Source of the DNA: Dirofilaria immitis
Taxonomy: Eukaryota > Nematoda > Chromadorea > Rhabditida > Onchocercidae
DNA length: 64,000 nt
NCBI GenBank assembly: GCA_024305405.1
Contig: JAKNDB010000105.1
Span: forward strand, 2,658,501-2,722,500
Reading direction: 5' to 3'
Part shown: one piece after another, positions 1-14,237 of the stretch
Layout of the letters: each line of letters begins with the position of its first letter
Position numbering within the stretch: position 1 is the stretch's first letter
Program-made: the position numbers and the translations under genes
Notes under the pieces: model-generated
What the model was told of the DNA's origin: nothing
What the model saw: the letters and a program-made list of their open reading frames with translations, nothing else
The model's database searches: none

Positions 1-131
1 AAATTTTAAGCATCAGAATGGTATCGAAATTGATTTTTGGGGAAAATTTCGTTTTCCGATAATTTTTTTTTTTTTTATATTTCAAAATAAATAATAAATT
101 CGTATGCTGAGAAGAAGATTAAAATACTTAC

Positions 132-3100
132 CGCTATTGTTACTACGTTCAAAGGTATGATCCCTAAGTGGGATATGCTTTAATAATAATTGCTTGGCCA
201 CTCCACTCGAATTAGTTCGAATGAAAAGATGTTTATTGTCATCTGCTCTTCGACTATTATGAACATAGTAAGTCTCGAGACGCCAACCTGCACAACCTGT
301 TTTCTCCTCATTATCATTTTCAAATGTGCAACGAGCACCAATCGGTACTGCTGCTAAAAAATAGAAATAAATAAAAAATTAGGATTGAAATCAAGGCATT
401 TTAAACTAATGATAAGATAGATTTAAAATTTCTCTGTTTCAAATACAACTAAACAATAATATTATTTACTTTTTCGACTATTTTATTAATATATTTTCAT
501 AAGAAATTTTCATTTAAAATATTTCAAAAAGACAATTTTTTAGAAATTTTTGAATTTAAATTATACTGCAGTTATGCAAATCAGTTTGTTCATCCTCAGC
601 TCCTGGACAGTCAACAGTCATATCGCATAGCTGATCATAATCAATGCATTTCGGATGATTGTATTTATGGCATAAATACTTTTTAGTCTTATTTGATTGG
701 CATATATTCTCGTACCATACCTCTTCTAAAAAATGATCTCATTTCATGAATTTTTTTGAAATACAAAAATATGAATGTCCAAAAGCTTTGCATTTTATAA
801 TTAGAATTATATATATTAATAAAAAAATTTTAATAACATTGAATAACATTGATCAAATCTGAGCATTCATTTTCTGAAAATAAATATAAAGAAATTCACC
901 ATCACATTTGATCATTTCAATATTATCAACGTAACATTCGGTGTTCCTCCCGTTAGATGCCACAACAACGCTATTTTCCTTAGAATGACATTCGATTCTG
1001 ATTCTGGTCGGATGAGTGACATGTCCAATATGCACACTAACTTCCTTCCATCTATAAAAAGAGTTCATTTCAGATTCCCAAAATATACTATTTGAGGAAG
1101 CAAAATTGTTCAGAAGATGCAAATAGTATATTTCCGAGAATAATTCAAGTTTAAATATCCAGAACAAATAGGATTTCAGTCATTTTAAAAAGAAAATATT
1201 CAATATCTGTATTACATCGCAACCTTAAGATAATTTAGAAAAAATGCAAAAATTTGTTATAAAATTTTTATTCCTTTCTCGGTATTATTTTTTACCGATT
1301 TTCTGTAAACTGTAGAAAATATTATTGCTATCAAAATGCTTTTACGATAAGATTAGAAAAATTAATGCTTATCTGAAAGATCTAAATGATGATAATTGTC
1401 TTAAGGTAAATCTTAATAACGAATTCTTGAAATAAAAAAATATGCCAAGAAATCTTTACATGTATATATGAATAAACGTCGGTCAATTGCATATGACATG
1501 CAATATCTACCCAGTTTACAGGAATAACAACATATCACGGCATCGAAATATTTATTATAATTTGGATGAAAGATAAAATTTTAAGGAACTATTCTGAAAC
1601 TGATAAATCTAACTAGTTTGTCTGGAAAATGCAAGAAATATTTTAATTTCTATTGATAAAATGGTGTTTTTTTTTAAATGATATAAAATTGCGAATCTCT
1701 GAGCTGTAAATTCCTTTAAAAATAAGCGATTTCATAAAATAATCTTTTTATTATCTTAAAATCGTATTTTGTGTTGATTTTATAAAAACGCTTAATAATA
1801 TATGCTCCGATAATATATTTCTCTTCAAAATCAGATTCCAAAAATAATGATAAAATAATGAGATGAGTATTTATATCTAAAAAGAATTAAATTAAGGAAG
1901 AAAAAGAGAAGCCAACTTTTGTTAAAGTTTGTGTGTGTATTATTTTGTTGGTAGCATATTAGCTAAAATGCTTATTAAGTCTACTGAATTGATTATGATA
2001 AAAAGAAATCAATTAAGCTATCATTTTATCTTCATTGTTATTGACGGTTAGGCGATAACTTAGATAAATTATAGACGTTAACGAATAAGAAAATTACCTC
2101 ATGGAAATGCTTATTTTGTAAAAAAATGATAATAAGATTTATATTTTTACAAATTTTTTCAAATATGCGATTAAAATATATTGCAATCAAAAAGAAAAGT
2201 ACTGACGAGAATTTTACAACTTTTGATAGTTCAATGCCTAAAATGTCGAGATATATCGTAAGTTAAAATGGAATTTGTGATGTCAACATTGATCATTTGA
2301 ATAATCTGAAAGCTTTAACTAACGAATCGATATAATTGTTTTTTGCACTGAAACTAGAACGCATCGTTGGTCTTGTCCACTCTGTCTCATCTTCATAATC
2401 GTATATGTCGTTGTAATTAGATATTTCGGTTAAGGCACGATGTTGGCTGGTTACTATCAGTGTCGCATCAGGATCACCAAATAAACGAAACATAAATCGC
2501 AGTTCGCACTATCAATATTTACAACATTTTATTTTATAACTTATAAAAATAAAAATGAAATATTTAGATATTCAACATATGTCTGTTCATTAATACTTGT
2601 TTCAGCAATTATACATTTTTGAAAACTTAACAAAAATTTCATCAAAGTTTGAATTAAAAGTAATGATCGGTGATGATACTTGAACGGAGAGATGTTGATA
2701 ATAAGGACTAATGATCATTGCTGGTTCTTCACGTGTTTTAGTGAAATTGAAATATGCATAATGAGCTGAAAATTAATTGTCCTTTTGTAAATCTCTATCT
2801 CATGGCATAACAATTATTTTGCTAACTATTCATCTAATTTTATCATATTACTTCGTTCTCATTTCATTTGTATTTATAATGCTAGCTGAATAAGAAATCA
2901 AAGTTTCTTTTCATTAATTTTGAACATTTTTATTTTTAAATTTTTACTGTAAACTGTTAATCAATTAATCTAATTTTTAAGGCAAAATCAGATTAATTTA
3001 ATGGATTATTTTCGAAAGATTTTTTTATATTAAAAATGTATCGTCCGTAAAAATCGCAACTTGAACATACTTGGCTTTGAATCGCGATTACCAACAATAA

Positions 3101-4229
3101 TTTTAAAATTATGTCTTGGATCACGTGGATATTTTCGTGCTGGACTCTCGAATATCCAATCACATTTTGACTCGAAATCACACATCATACCTGAAAGTCA
3201 TTGCAATCAACATACCCATAAATTTATTTCCATAATTTTAAATCTAAAACTTTCATTTTCTCTGGAATTTATTTATTTTACAAATCATTTCGAATCAGAT
3301 AAGAATTCTAGTCAGAATGATGACTTAACTTATGGCTCATTGTTATTGAAATTCAAAAAGAAAGCTTTCTAACTTTAATTGCTTAGCAGAAAAATAAATT
3401 ATAAAGATAAATATTTCGAATTTTAACAAAATTGTTAAAATTATCAATGCGCTATCTAAATTTATCAATTTCTGCTTTTTTCCTGCCATTACTCTCAAGT
3501 TTAATTATATTATTCATTTTGTGAATATTTCTTGATGGATTTACAAACTAATCTACTAGATTTTTAATACTTTCAATTAATGAAATAGGAAAGTGTTTTA
3601 AAATATCTCTTATTATTGGAGAATGAATTTTTGTTTTTACATTGAACATTATTGAACTTAACGGCTATTTCCTTCTTAGTTTATGTTTTTAGTTTTTCTT
3701 TTTCATAGACTAATTTTTATTCATCTTGAAAAAAATTGCTGCTGTTTTTTTGAAATATCTGGTATTTATTGTCGATTGTTAACTATCGTAAATTCATATT
3801 TTTAAAAATTAGGTTATAGCTTTATTAGAAAATGCGGTTTAACAAATATTTATTAAGTTGGTTAGAAATGCGGACCTAAAGTGATGTTTTTCAAAAGTCT
3901 TATTTTGAATCAAGATGATCCTGAAGTTTTTTGGAAGCTTTGATAGAAAATTTTGATAAAAAATAATTAAACAAAATACTAACAAATGATTTTAAAGGTA
4001 GTTATGACATTCTTGCAAAAAAAAGATCACATTAACGAAAAATATATCTTCGTATATTGAAATTTTTGTTAAATCAAATTCTCAAATTAAAATAGTTTAA
4101 AGTAATATCCAGAGAAAATGGACATTTGATTTAAAAAAATTCTTCTGATTGATTATTACCTGAAAATACATGGCCAATTCCGGAGAATAAAAATAACATG
4201 AGTAACAGCTTAGCATTTGGCAAATCCAT
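132..4229 (-). CDS. Secreted MAM / LDL-receptor class A / MAM protein, 5' part (partial)
   Basis: Function is not recognised beyond an extracellular adhesion or receptor-type protein. Seven exons join in phase: 4229-4160, 3190-3071, 2765-2680, 2508-2324, 1051-900, 725-567 and 353-132. The last donor (131-130) leads into an intron that leaves the window, so the C-terminus is missing. Exon 1 starts MDLPNAKLLLMLFLF, a clear signal peptide. Exons 2-5 form a MAM domain: the opening CDFESKCDWIF, then THYAYFNF, AMIISPYY, CELRFMFRLFGDPDATLIV and the closing WKEVSVHIGHV with a late Cys. Exon 6 is an LDL-receptor class A repeat, with CIDYDQLCDMTVDCPGAEDE holding the Ca-binding acidic cluster. Exon 7 opens a second MAM (CTFEND, then TGCAGW). 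All junction phases agree and no frame break was found. Introns of about 1 kb follow exons 1 and 4. Confidence 0.85.
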
Positions 4230-7200
4230 GATAAAATGTAAATGAATCACCAATTGAGATTAATAATTTTCTTTACGATGAAGTGGATTAAATGAGAACG
4301 CTGCATAACATTGTCCAGAAAAATGGGCTATCTAATTCAAAATATGACGTATATTCCTGAATTCAGAATTATAAATTTATAAAATTACAATACTAAATTA
4401 GCGTTCTACTATTAATTATTAAATGATGACATACTTCGAAGGATACATTGATACACGAATGAATTGAAATTTTTAAAGTCCTTCGCAGTTGCTTGAACTA
4501 ACAGTGTACTGATCCAAGCAAAATAGGAATAGCTATCTTGAAATCAACGAAGCAATTTATGAAAAATATTTGATAATACAACTTTTTAAAAAATATTATA
4601 AATATGAATATTAAGATTTGATTTCTAAAATGGAGTTGGTGGTGAAATATTACATAAAAATTATTTTTCCTAGATGGAGAAGAAAAGAAAAATTCAAACA
4701 ATTCCAATGATTGATAGTAACACTCGTCACTTTGGTGGAAAAAGAAAGAAGTTGTAATATTAGTCAATGGTGGCGGTAATGTCGAAACAAGTCTATCAAC
4801 CGCATATATCTTCTTGTTTCGACCAAACCATCAGGAAAATAAGAGCATTAGAGCTCAAGCTAGGGAAGTATCGGTGGATGAATTTAACAGCTGACGCGAT
4901 CTTCGTCCAAGGTCTAATGGAAATGTCGAAAAATTTTTGCATTTAAAGCGCACGGTTACTTTCTCAATCTATAGCTCTCTTAGTTAACAATCTTACCCAA
5001 CTGTTGTCCTCCATCATTTGATAGTTTCGGATATTGGTGATTTCCATCAGTCTTCCAGAAAAATACCAAGTTTAAACGAATAATATTGCTCTAATGCAAG
5101 AGCGTAATAAAAACATTGGAAAGGGATTAATTTCAATAGCTATTTATTTTTACATTGATCAGACAATTATTAATTACCTTCATTATCAAAATAGCAATAA
5201 TTGCCCGTTTTTCCATCAGTTATTTTCACTTTTAAGCAAATAATGCTTCAGAAAACATTTTAATTAAGATTGTCAGATGCAAATGTAACTTTTGCATTTT
5301 TGAAATTTTCATTTTCATTATTTTCATAACAGACAGAATTAAAAAAATTTTTTTTTCTGCGTGTTTAGTTATACATAAATTAATGAAAAATTTAGTAAAT
5401 ATTATGTTTCATTTTCATCTCATCTTATATTGTTTTTTTTTTGTAATTTTGTTGTAAAAATAGAAGGCATAGAAAGTCATTCATCCGTTGAATTCCATTC
5501 TATTTTTAAGCATTAAATAAATTACGAATACATCAAGGATATTTATTAAATTTTTGTCTGATGCAAACAATTGATATAGGTGGTATAAGGCAAAATCAAG
5601 ATGAAGCTAATCATATAAGGCAGAAGTTAAAATATCATTTTCGAAAGGAAATGAAACAATCGATGTCAATGAGAAATGAATGATTTGTCGAGAAAAGAAA
5701 AATGTTTTTTTGCAAATAAATGACGATGCAAAGGAATGGTTTAATTGTAAAAGCAATCATTTTCGTTTATAAAATTCTCTGCAAATATTTTTTCCACTTA
5801 ACATTTAATCTTTCATACAAATTATAAATCATTGCATTTCACAATTGGAAACTTTTCTTGAATGCTTTTATTTATTTTTATAATCCCACATTCTCTGTTT
5901 CCTATTAGGCATATAAGTTTTTTAGGTCTCTTTAAGTATATACTACTTAATTTGACATTGATCAAACGCTAAATATGAGCATTTTTTTGCAACCGCATAT
6001 AAGTATAAGTGAAATATGATTTATAGAAAATATTGCATCACGTATCGGGTTTATTTTCCTGGGCTGACTTTAATATCAAGAATGTTGGAACCTATTACTT
6101 CTAATACATAAAGAGTTAATTTTCTTTTCATTGAGCTTCTTTGCAAATGAAAACAAAATGACATTATATCCTTATTAAAAGAATTCTGCAAAAGAGAAAC
6201 GAAAATTTTACCGCTCAAAAATACGATCATTGCATTTTGCATTCGCATCTAATTTATTGCTCTCGTAATGACCATAACTGGGCAATGCTAAAAACAAATC
6301 ATTCATTGCTTTAAATTTTCGAACAAATTGACCATTCCAGTGGACCACCATTATTTTTGTCTTTAATAAGCCTTCAGCATTAATTCAAAACATTAATTGC
6401 AATAAAATACTGTAACAATCAAATCATTAATTTGAACTAATTGACGATTTGAAATAACGTAATCATAAGATATGTTGGATAGAGACCGATAATAAAAATA
6501 GTAGTAATAATAAATAGCCCTTATAATATTCGAAACATTTCATTTAACAAGTATAATGCATTTTTTTGGCTCTTTCCGATGCCACTGTTTTTGCATCAAA
6601 AGTATTCTGAACGCCAGAATTCGTTTGAAAAAGCAGAGATATTCAAAAGATTCTTCAATATATCTCGAGAAAATTATTTCTATATTGTATCATCGAACAA
6701 TGAATTGATAGGAAGCACCTGAGATAAAGCCTCTTCGACAGAATGTTTCATTCACGAGTTTCATCCATATCAACTCTATCTCAAAATTATTTGCCAATAA
6801 AATTCCAGAGACGATAGATAGATAATTCAGTATTTTTAACATGTACTTATTTTCGACTGATCGTTGCACATTATAAAGGATTACTGTCTATCTTCATTCA
6901 GCAAATTCTTTCGCAATTCAATACCAATTTTAAAAGTTACAATTTAAAACAAAATTGAGATGAATTTTTCCAGAATTCAATACGGTTCTAGAAGTGAGCA
7001 CTTCGATGTATAACTGAACGATTTAGTTTTAAACACTTCTACTGATAAATCATTTAAAATATAACACTTTTATTTTTTTCGATTAGTTAATCAAAAATAA
7101 AAAACTGAATTTCAATTAAATTGACTAATAAGAATGCTTCTAAATTGAATAATTCAAACATTGACTAATCTGTCAGTTAATGCAACAAATATAGCAAAAT

Positions 7201-10200
7201 ATTAAATTTTACTTTTATTGCATCATGCAGTAAAATATTATATGGAAAATGAATAGATATAATTATTTTCAAAGTCAATTTTAAGTTTCAAAATGTATTG
7301 AAAAATTTTGATATACTCCTGCATTATACTTTCGCTAAATCATGTACAGCCGTCTAATTAACTTTCAAATATTTTTATGAGTGTTCGATGAAGACTTCAA
7401 TTCAAAATTAATTTTATTTTTCATTAAATTAGATATAAACGACATGGTACAAAAAGTATAACAGTATAAAGCTACTATGCCAAATAGAACAGAATTGATA
7501 GTATTTGTATATAAAACAAAAATTATAAAAGATGGTAAATACACCCACCGATCGGGAGTAGTAAAATAATCTCTCATTGTCAATGTACTACACTTTGTGA
7601 GAATTAGGTACATCCATGTTATTCCTAGAATATCAATAGTTAAATGTCATATCAACTTATAAAACTTATTCGGATTTCTTCATTAAGATTTATTTTTTGA
7701 TAAGTTTTGAAATCACCAAACTGATTATAAAATTTTGATTAAAAATAAGTAAAATTTATCTCTTTTAGTTCAACAAAGGAGGCTAATATAAAAAGCCTAG
7801 TACTTCAAAAACTCTCCATATTGTTAAAAATCTTGCCATAAAATTTGAAAATATTCAAGAACTTCTTTCTATTTGTGAAGTAAGCACTTTTGTTGCGTTT
7901 GGGTTTAATGAGAAAAAATTGTAGACAATTTAGATTGTTCAATGACTGCAAAAAACAAACCGATAGAAGATGCGATAAATAGAAAAGAATAAAATGTGGG
8001 AAATCCTAAATAAGTGAAAATAAACCCGACCACAATACCAACGCACTTGTGAGCGATTAAAGGGATCATTAAGCGATCATCTAAACTCGAAGGTGATCAT
8101 CGACTAGATAATTTCGTATATTTGTTCCTCCAACAACTAGCATTGTTATTCAAATGCAAAGATATAAGCAAATAGCATTTTCATTATTCTTGAAAAGAAA
8201 ATGCTCTTCGAAATTAAAATTCGAGTATCAACTTCTGACCTAATATTAAAAGTGTACAACAATTTTGTATTAAATCATCATCCAACCATCAGTCACAAAG
8301 TATCGACAATAAGTTATAATAATAAACAATTAATGCGAAGAAAGAACGAATGATGTAAACTACATTATTGCGATTGGATATTGCCGTGAAAAAAATTGAC
8401 TATGATCGCAAACTTCACGGCAATCTTAATTATTTAATATCACAAAGAAAATGTCATTGCTAGCTAAGATACAAAGATATGTAAGTTAGAAATTTATAAA
8501 AAATTTGAAGGAATGAAAAATTTTCTAAGTGTACTATAAAGTAACATCAAAATATATTAACTAGCCTTTAAAGCTAACATTATTGCTTTTTATGCTATTT
8601 GTTAAAATTAATTAATTCGCCTGATGGAGTTTGCTCCTTTCTAATTTGAGATTCGATCAGTCGTTCACTTCTTGAAATAATATTCTCTTTTATAATTTAT
8701 GAAACAAAAATATGCAAATGTAGGATTTTTCATCGCGATGCAAAAATAATTCAACAACCAGTTGTGGTATGATCGAATAATCACGCACCTCATTGTTAAT
8801 TCAGAAAGAATCATATATTTTAATAAACTAAGATAATCTTTGAAATTTATAACAATTCAATGTATTTTTATGACCTTGGGACTTCGAAAATCAGATAATA
8901 TATATATTCTCTATTATCTTCTGAAAAAAGAGAGAAGATATAACTTACTACATGCATTATTGAAATCTTTTCCTTCCAAACCTTTTCTATTATCCTGAAC
9001 TCACATTTTTTAAAGTAATATTAAGAAATGCTAAGCGATATTCTTTTACGACTATTATTTATCTCTATCGCTCTGACAAGTACCGATTTTAAAATTCAGC
9101 AAAATAAAAATTATTTATCTATTTTTCGCAGTAACTCTTTTTATGAAAGATAAATGTTCAGCAAGATAAAAATAGAAAAAATTCGTCAAATCGATATTAT
9201 AGCCTTTTTTATTGTAATATTACTTTATAAAATGTACCGAAAAGACAGATGCTCATTAAAAATTTCTTAAATTATCGACTGTAAATTAAATCGATCCTTT
9301 GATAAATTAATTAAATATTCTGAAAACCCAGTTTTAAAAGTTGCACAACTTTTAAACGAATTCAAATTGTCGTACTTGATTCGTCCATTGAAATTGCTGT
9401 TTGAAGAGATGATGAAGAATTTATTGCATAATTTCATTGCTAATGAAAACAAAAAGATATGGAAAAATCTCATGCGAGGAAAAGTTTGAAATGTAATTAT
9501 ACTTAAATTTAAGTTTTAAGGTTTTTGTGGTTGATAATTATTAATTTTAGACCTAGGTGTTTTATGATTACTTATTTTTGATAGAAATTTAAATTTCATT
9601 AAAAACTGTTTTCAGACCTTTGTATGAAGTGAAAATTGTTTTGATGCAAAAATGTTTTAAAGCTTCACATCATATTTTTTGTTTTGTCGTCTTCAGCCAT
9701 TCTTATCCTATCATCTGCTAGTGTTTAATGTAGAATAATGCACTGAAGAAAATCTTCTCTTCTTTAAAATAAAAACTTATCTGAAATTTGAATATTGTCA
9801 TTTGAAAATTCTTTAATATTATTAAATTTGCAATATTCAAATGAAAATTTGTTGACATTCTAAATTAGCAGCAATTGTATTATGCTAGTTGATGTAAAAC
9901 ATTATTTTCCTTAAATTTAGAATTTACTATTTCTCGTCCAAAAAAATCTGTGACTTGAAATATTCGATTAATACAATGGTGGCATTTACTACTCCTTTGC
10001 TTGAATAAGAATATTCTGCACCTTGATCTGTCTTTATCTTCTAAGCAATTGAGAGGAGAAGTTGGATAATGAGATTATAGTGGGCCGAGATAACTATTCA
10101 AGAAGCAGTATTAATAAACAAAGTACGGAAATGTAACTGGTCGAATATGCTATTGATTGAAGCTGGCTTAAATTAAATTAATCTGCTTGGTTTTGGTAAT

Positions 10201-13200
10201 CGATATTTAATTTTATATTTGCATATTAGTTTCTCAGCCAACTATTCATTATTAGCCAAGGTTCCAAATGTTTCACATAACTGAAATATATGACTAAATC
10301 GTTATAACTTATCAACATAGTTATTGTTATGTCAAGTTGTCATTATTTATTACATTTCTTGCAAAGATTAAAACTTCGCTATATATATAGAAAGATCTTA
10401 TTCATCGGACAAGATGTGTTTTGTGAAAAAATTAAGCGTGCCTTCTTCATTCGAATGCTTTCACTCAAATGCAGTTTTCAATTATTTATTTGTTGTTGAA
10501 AAATGTCATCGATTTTTGTTCTTTCCTCAAAAGAAGCAATAGTACTATTAGTTGTCTTCAACTTTCAACGATTCGTATATCCCATAATTTCAATTTATTC
10601 CCATCTATCCAATATGCATAATACCTTATTTTCTCAAATAAAAACTGATACAGAAAAAGTTTTTTTGAAATCACCGATGATTACAACATGGATTAAATTT
10701 TAAAAATAAGTTCGTAAACTGGCCTTCAACAACATTATGCCTAAGAAGTTTGCACAATTCTTTCATTTTCGTTATTTTGATTTGTTTGCCTAATTGCAAA
10801 AGCAAAATGAAAAGTTCACTAATAATTATTCGTTGCGTCGTAAACAAATAACTGTTATGATAAAAATTTTGCTGCAATAAAAAAAAGTATAACATCAACC
10901 GCTAAAAATAAGAATTGACATTCTAATATACTTTTTCATAAAATAATTTTTATCATAAATACTACAAATTTCCAACTTTAGAATAGATTTTTTAAAAAGT
11001 TCATCAAAATAAAATAAAATTGATTAGGTTTTTTTTTCATTTTTAATTTTGCTATTTGTTTCTGAATGAATCAATTCTGCAATTATTATCATTTATTACA
11101 TTATTATGAATGTTAATTTTGGTTTTATGCCGACCAAGTGATCTAATGTTATCACCACAGCACAGGAAATTGGAATGGCTAAAATTAAATTTAAGTTAAC
11201 TTTAGTTGGAACATCACAAAATAAAATCCAGGAATTTTTTTGAAATTTGTTTTTATCAAAAATTCCAATTTGAAATAGAATAATTTTGCCGGAATAAAGT
11301 TGTGATGAAATAATTAATTATATATTCTATTCTAGCCATTCCAAATTATTGCATTAAAGTTTTGATTTGATCAACGTTTGATTTAATTTTTGGTAAAATT
11401 CTGCAATGACTGATAATTTCCTTATCCTTTTTTCTCTTTTTCTATTGTGCTATAAGGGCATGTAAAACAGGAAGTGAATACAGTGATTTCAGGTTTGGAT
11501 CATTTTTTATTTTTCACGCGCGGGCTTCATAATTTTACTTTTTCTTAAAAAGTTTATAAATTTATTTTCCTCTTGCTATTACAATGAAGTTTTGCTTTTT
11601 TCATCGCCAATATAATTTGCACGTTTTTTTTTTTTTTTTTAATTAAGTAAGTAAATAGAGCAAAGTTTTTGGTGGAAAAAATTGTGATAAAAGTATTGAA
11701 GACTGAAAGATTTTAAATGAAGAATCAGATGAACAAGTTAATTAGGAATTACTGTCAAACGTGCAATACGTCGACTAAATGGGTTGGTAGCAGAAGAGTA
11801 AAAAATCAACTCTTAGAATATTAATTAATTTGTATGCAGTTGATAATAGCAGGAAAGTAAAAATGGAAAGTAAAGAGTAAACGAAAGAGAATATATCTTT
11901 ACTTTTAAGTTTTTTTTTTTTTTTGCTGTGACCATTTAATCTATCATTAATGTTGTTGCAAATATACATTAAAACATTAAAGTTTTATGAAATTGAAATT
12001 AAGCATTCACAAGAGTTAATTATATATAATTTTATTCAAAAAAAAAACACTATCATTTGTTTTTGTGACTCTTTGAGGGAGTCTTTACTTAACATCAAAT
12101 TTTGGCATATAGAAAGAAATAAGCAAGAAATTTAAAAATTTTTTTCGTTTTCTTCTTCATCTTTAGTATAATTAATCGTTGCTAACTATCGTTGTAGTTA
12201 GCTGTCTGTTATTTCCATTTTTTAGCATATGGGAATAGAGCGAAAACTTATTTTAATTCCCATATATTTCTCAAGTAACTTCACCAAGCTAATTTTATTT
12301 TTAAATTTGAATATCATATTCCTTGCTATTTTACATATCGATGAAGAGTAAAGAGATTTCCTGATTTGATAGTAGAGGAAATAAATCAACCATTGATATT
12401 GTATTGCAGATATATTATTGAACATACTTTCTAAAAAATATTTTTATCAGTAACCTTCGTCCGCCATGATTAATCGAAAATGAAACCACAACAACCATTT
12501 TGTTTCTTTTATACATGCTTGTTGTTCTTCGTCAATTATTTCTACAAATTCCTTTAAAAACTTTCGTTAAATTGAAATACATTGTACTGATTTAACGGAT
12601 GAAAAATTAAGATAATATTCTCAATTGCTGTTCTGAATCTTCAAATGATGCTCGTCTTTATAGGCTTATCGATTCTTGGCGTTTTTTTTCTTGTCGTCTT
12701 TAAGCTGTTGGTGTATATGTTTTTATATTATCTAAAGTTCTGAAGTGTCCTTCAACAATTTCCAAATAATTCCTAATATTTTTAGTAATTGTCTGTAAAA
12801 AAATTCATAAATTTATGTTCAAATTACAATCAATGTTTTAACTCGCGATACATTAGCCTTTTATCTTGAATAATCTTAAATTGATTATTCCTTCTTGACT
12901 GCTTTTCAGCAGCAAACTATACGCTGCATATTCTTATATGATCAAGAAAAACAGTACGAAACCGAATTATATATTTACTATTAAAATTTATGTTATATTA
13001 TTTATTATTAAAATGAAAACTTCGAAATTACTTCATGACTTTCTGGAAAAATATCCAAGAAATGCAAAGAAGATCGAATTCTCAGAAGGTTTGTATTTAG
13101 GAAACTATTAAGAAGAGATATCATTTCACAATCCGGAGAAATCATTTATCTATAAGAAGAATATAAATATTTCAAATCATTTTACCCTAAAAATCAAAAT

Positions 13201-14237
13201 AAAATGATTATGAGACGGCTCATTCTCAAGATATATATCAAGGTTTATTAAAAGAACACATGAAAATGTTTCGAAATTTATTACATTGCAGAAAAGTGGC
13301 GTGATCTTGATCATTGCTATGAATAAATTTCTTTTCGTCAGTATATTTACACTTATTTTATATCTACCAGATTTCATCAAAATACAGCGTATCTGATTTT
13401 GATGAGGTTCTTGCAAAATTCAAAAATACCTTTAGAAGTGAGATCAAATAATTTTCGATTTGTTAAAATTGTATGAATGCGACGGCTAAATTATTACATG
13501 TTCAACGGACCAATAATAGTGTATAGTATTTAAATAGCTTTCGAACTGAACAGACTTTGAAGTATTTATTTTCCTTTCAACTTATATGCATCTTTAAACA
13601 ATTTCAGACTATGTTTCAATATTTCTCGTAAAATTACTATCTAGTTTTTTCAAGTTGAATTTCAAAAAATTACGCTATTTTCCAAACTATAAATTTTAAA
13701 TTTGAAAAGCTTCTTGCTAGTTTCTTCTAGATGGACAAAAAAGAATCAGCATTACCGCTTTATAATTTTTTGAAATTTGATCGTTTTTTCTGATCATTCC
13801 CACTATGTATAATCATAGCATCCTCAAATTTTTAGTAAAATTTTCAATGTTTTTGAAAAATAACAATGAAATAGTAATTTACTCTCGCTTGATTAGCTGA
13901 GATTAATTCGTTTAATAGAAAAACGAAAAAATTAATAATATCAGGAAATTCTGATTAAAATAATAAACACAAAAGACTGCAGGTATATAAATAAATGACC
14001 TGAATCTACTCAATAATAAGCACTGATAAAATAGTAAGTAGTGAGATGCGTCATAATATTCCTCCTACCCTAAGCAGCAATATATCAGTTGAATGCAACT
14101 AATTTGCTTTTGAGGTCATTGATCTTTACGGTATGAGGTAATAAATACTTTCTATTAACCGTAAATTGGAAGAAGCTTCTTTAAAACATCCCTCACAACA
14201 TTAATAGTCGCTTAACTTTTCTTTCCACAAAGGGAAA
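4230..14237. other. Gene-poor spacer of about 10 kb
   Basis: AT-rich sequence between two divergent genes. Open frames of 60-90 codons occur on both strands (for example 4498-4767, 7365-7613 and 9267-9473, minus), but none has flanking splice sites, a recognisable motif or balanced composition; they read as chance frames in AT-rich DNA. Homopolymer A/T runs are frequent (for example 11625-11640). Promoters for both flanking genes must lie here, but no specific element could be identified. Confidence 0.6.

Noticed and set aside
4498..4767. 89-codon minus-strand frame upstream of the MAM gene
   Set aside because: Phe/Ile-rich, no motif, no splice context, and outside the signal-peptide start at 4229.
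7365..7613. Hydrophobic 82-codon minus-strand frame resembling a membrane-protein exon
   Set aside because: No splice signals in phase and no family motif; hydrophobic frames are expected in AT-rich DNA.
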